A stretch of 64,000 bases of DNA, from positions 2,946,739 to 3,010,738 of the forward strand of contig NZ_CP070973.1 of NCBI RefSeq assembly GCF_017086405.1, in the 5' to 3' direction. A program made the translations under genes and the position numbers. This DNA is from Mycobacterium gordonae. Lineage in GTDB: Bacteria; Actinomycetota; Actinomycetes; Mycobacteriales; Mycobacteriaceae. This document shows, piece by piece, positions 62,559 to 64,000 of this stretch (position 1 is its first letter; each line of letters begins with the position of its first letter). The notes under the pieces were generated by a model, which saw only the letters and a list, made by a program, of their open reading frames with translations, was not told the DNA's origin and made no database searches.

Positions 62559-64000
<1,442 letters not shown>

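Overview
This is a high-GC actinobacterial chromosome segment, almost certainly from a slow-growing Mycobacterium outside the M. tuberculosis complex. Protein after protein matches the M. tuberculosis (Mtb) block from about Rv1403c to Rv1464, in nearly the same order. It also carries a PE_PGRS gene, a PPE gene, MIRU-type intercistronic elements and the mycobacterial lipoprotein/efflux pair lprG-P55. Comparisons with Mtb here are from memory, not from a search.

Layout. 1-1608: two paralogous SAM methyltransferases around a MarR regulator. 1744-11154: fmt-rsmB-rpe-ribD, the convergent lprG-P55 operon, then ribE, ribBA, ribH and a PH-domain protein, which together cover most of riboflavin synthesis. 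11291-16114: uvrC-rapZ-yvcK-whiA, joined by 4-base stop/start overlaps. 16232-26454: lipid genes (wax ester synthase/DGAT, lipO, fadD12, an acyltransferase), a PucR-like regulator, a DUF3556 membrane protein and a FAD oxidoreductase. 26498-32847: a secreted repeat protein with a perfect 11-copy minisatellite, gap-pgk-tpiA, a small membrane protein, an intact IS630-family element and secG. 32901-40220: a PepA-like protease, ppc, a DUF1206 protein, a PIG-L hydrolase and an unusual cytochrome P450. 40272-46863: the pentose phosphate operon tkt-tal-zwf-opcA-pgl on the minus strand. 47134-58948: ctaB, PPE, PE_PGRS, quinone reductase, ctaA, an ABC transporter, mptB and an SDR. 59149-64000: the suf operon sufR-sufB-sufD-sufC-sufS, with sufS cut by the window end.

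Themes. Central carbon metabolism (gap, pgk, tpiA, ppc, zwf, opcA, pgl, tal, tkt, rpe) is concentrated here. Heme O/A synthesis (ctaB, ctaA) and Fe-S assembly (suf) supply cofactors for respiration. Many genes are coupled through ATGA or GTGA overlaps. At three places such an overlap has been opened by a MIRU-like insert, which in two cases carries a mini-ORF that itself starts and ends with ATGA.

Most notable observations: the IS630 element sits exactly in the secG stop codon, and the TA target duplication supplies stop codons at both ends. Three genes (fmt, rpe, PE_PGRS) show one-base-deletion frameshifts, two of them at G runs, so assembly indels are a real possibility. A 24-codon cysteine-containing ORF with a strong ribosome site directly precedes the PPE gene. 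A match to the mycobacterial SufR operator overlaps the sufR start. sufB has no intein, unlike Mtb. I found no tRNA, rRNA, CRISPR array, prophage or defence system. The window is mostly a well-known core region; what is new is in the details.
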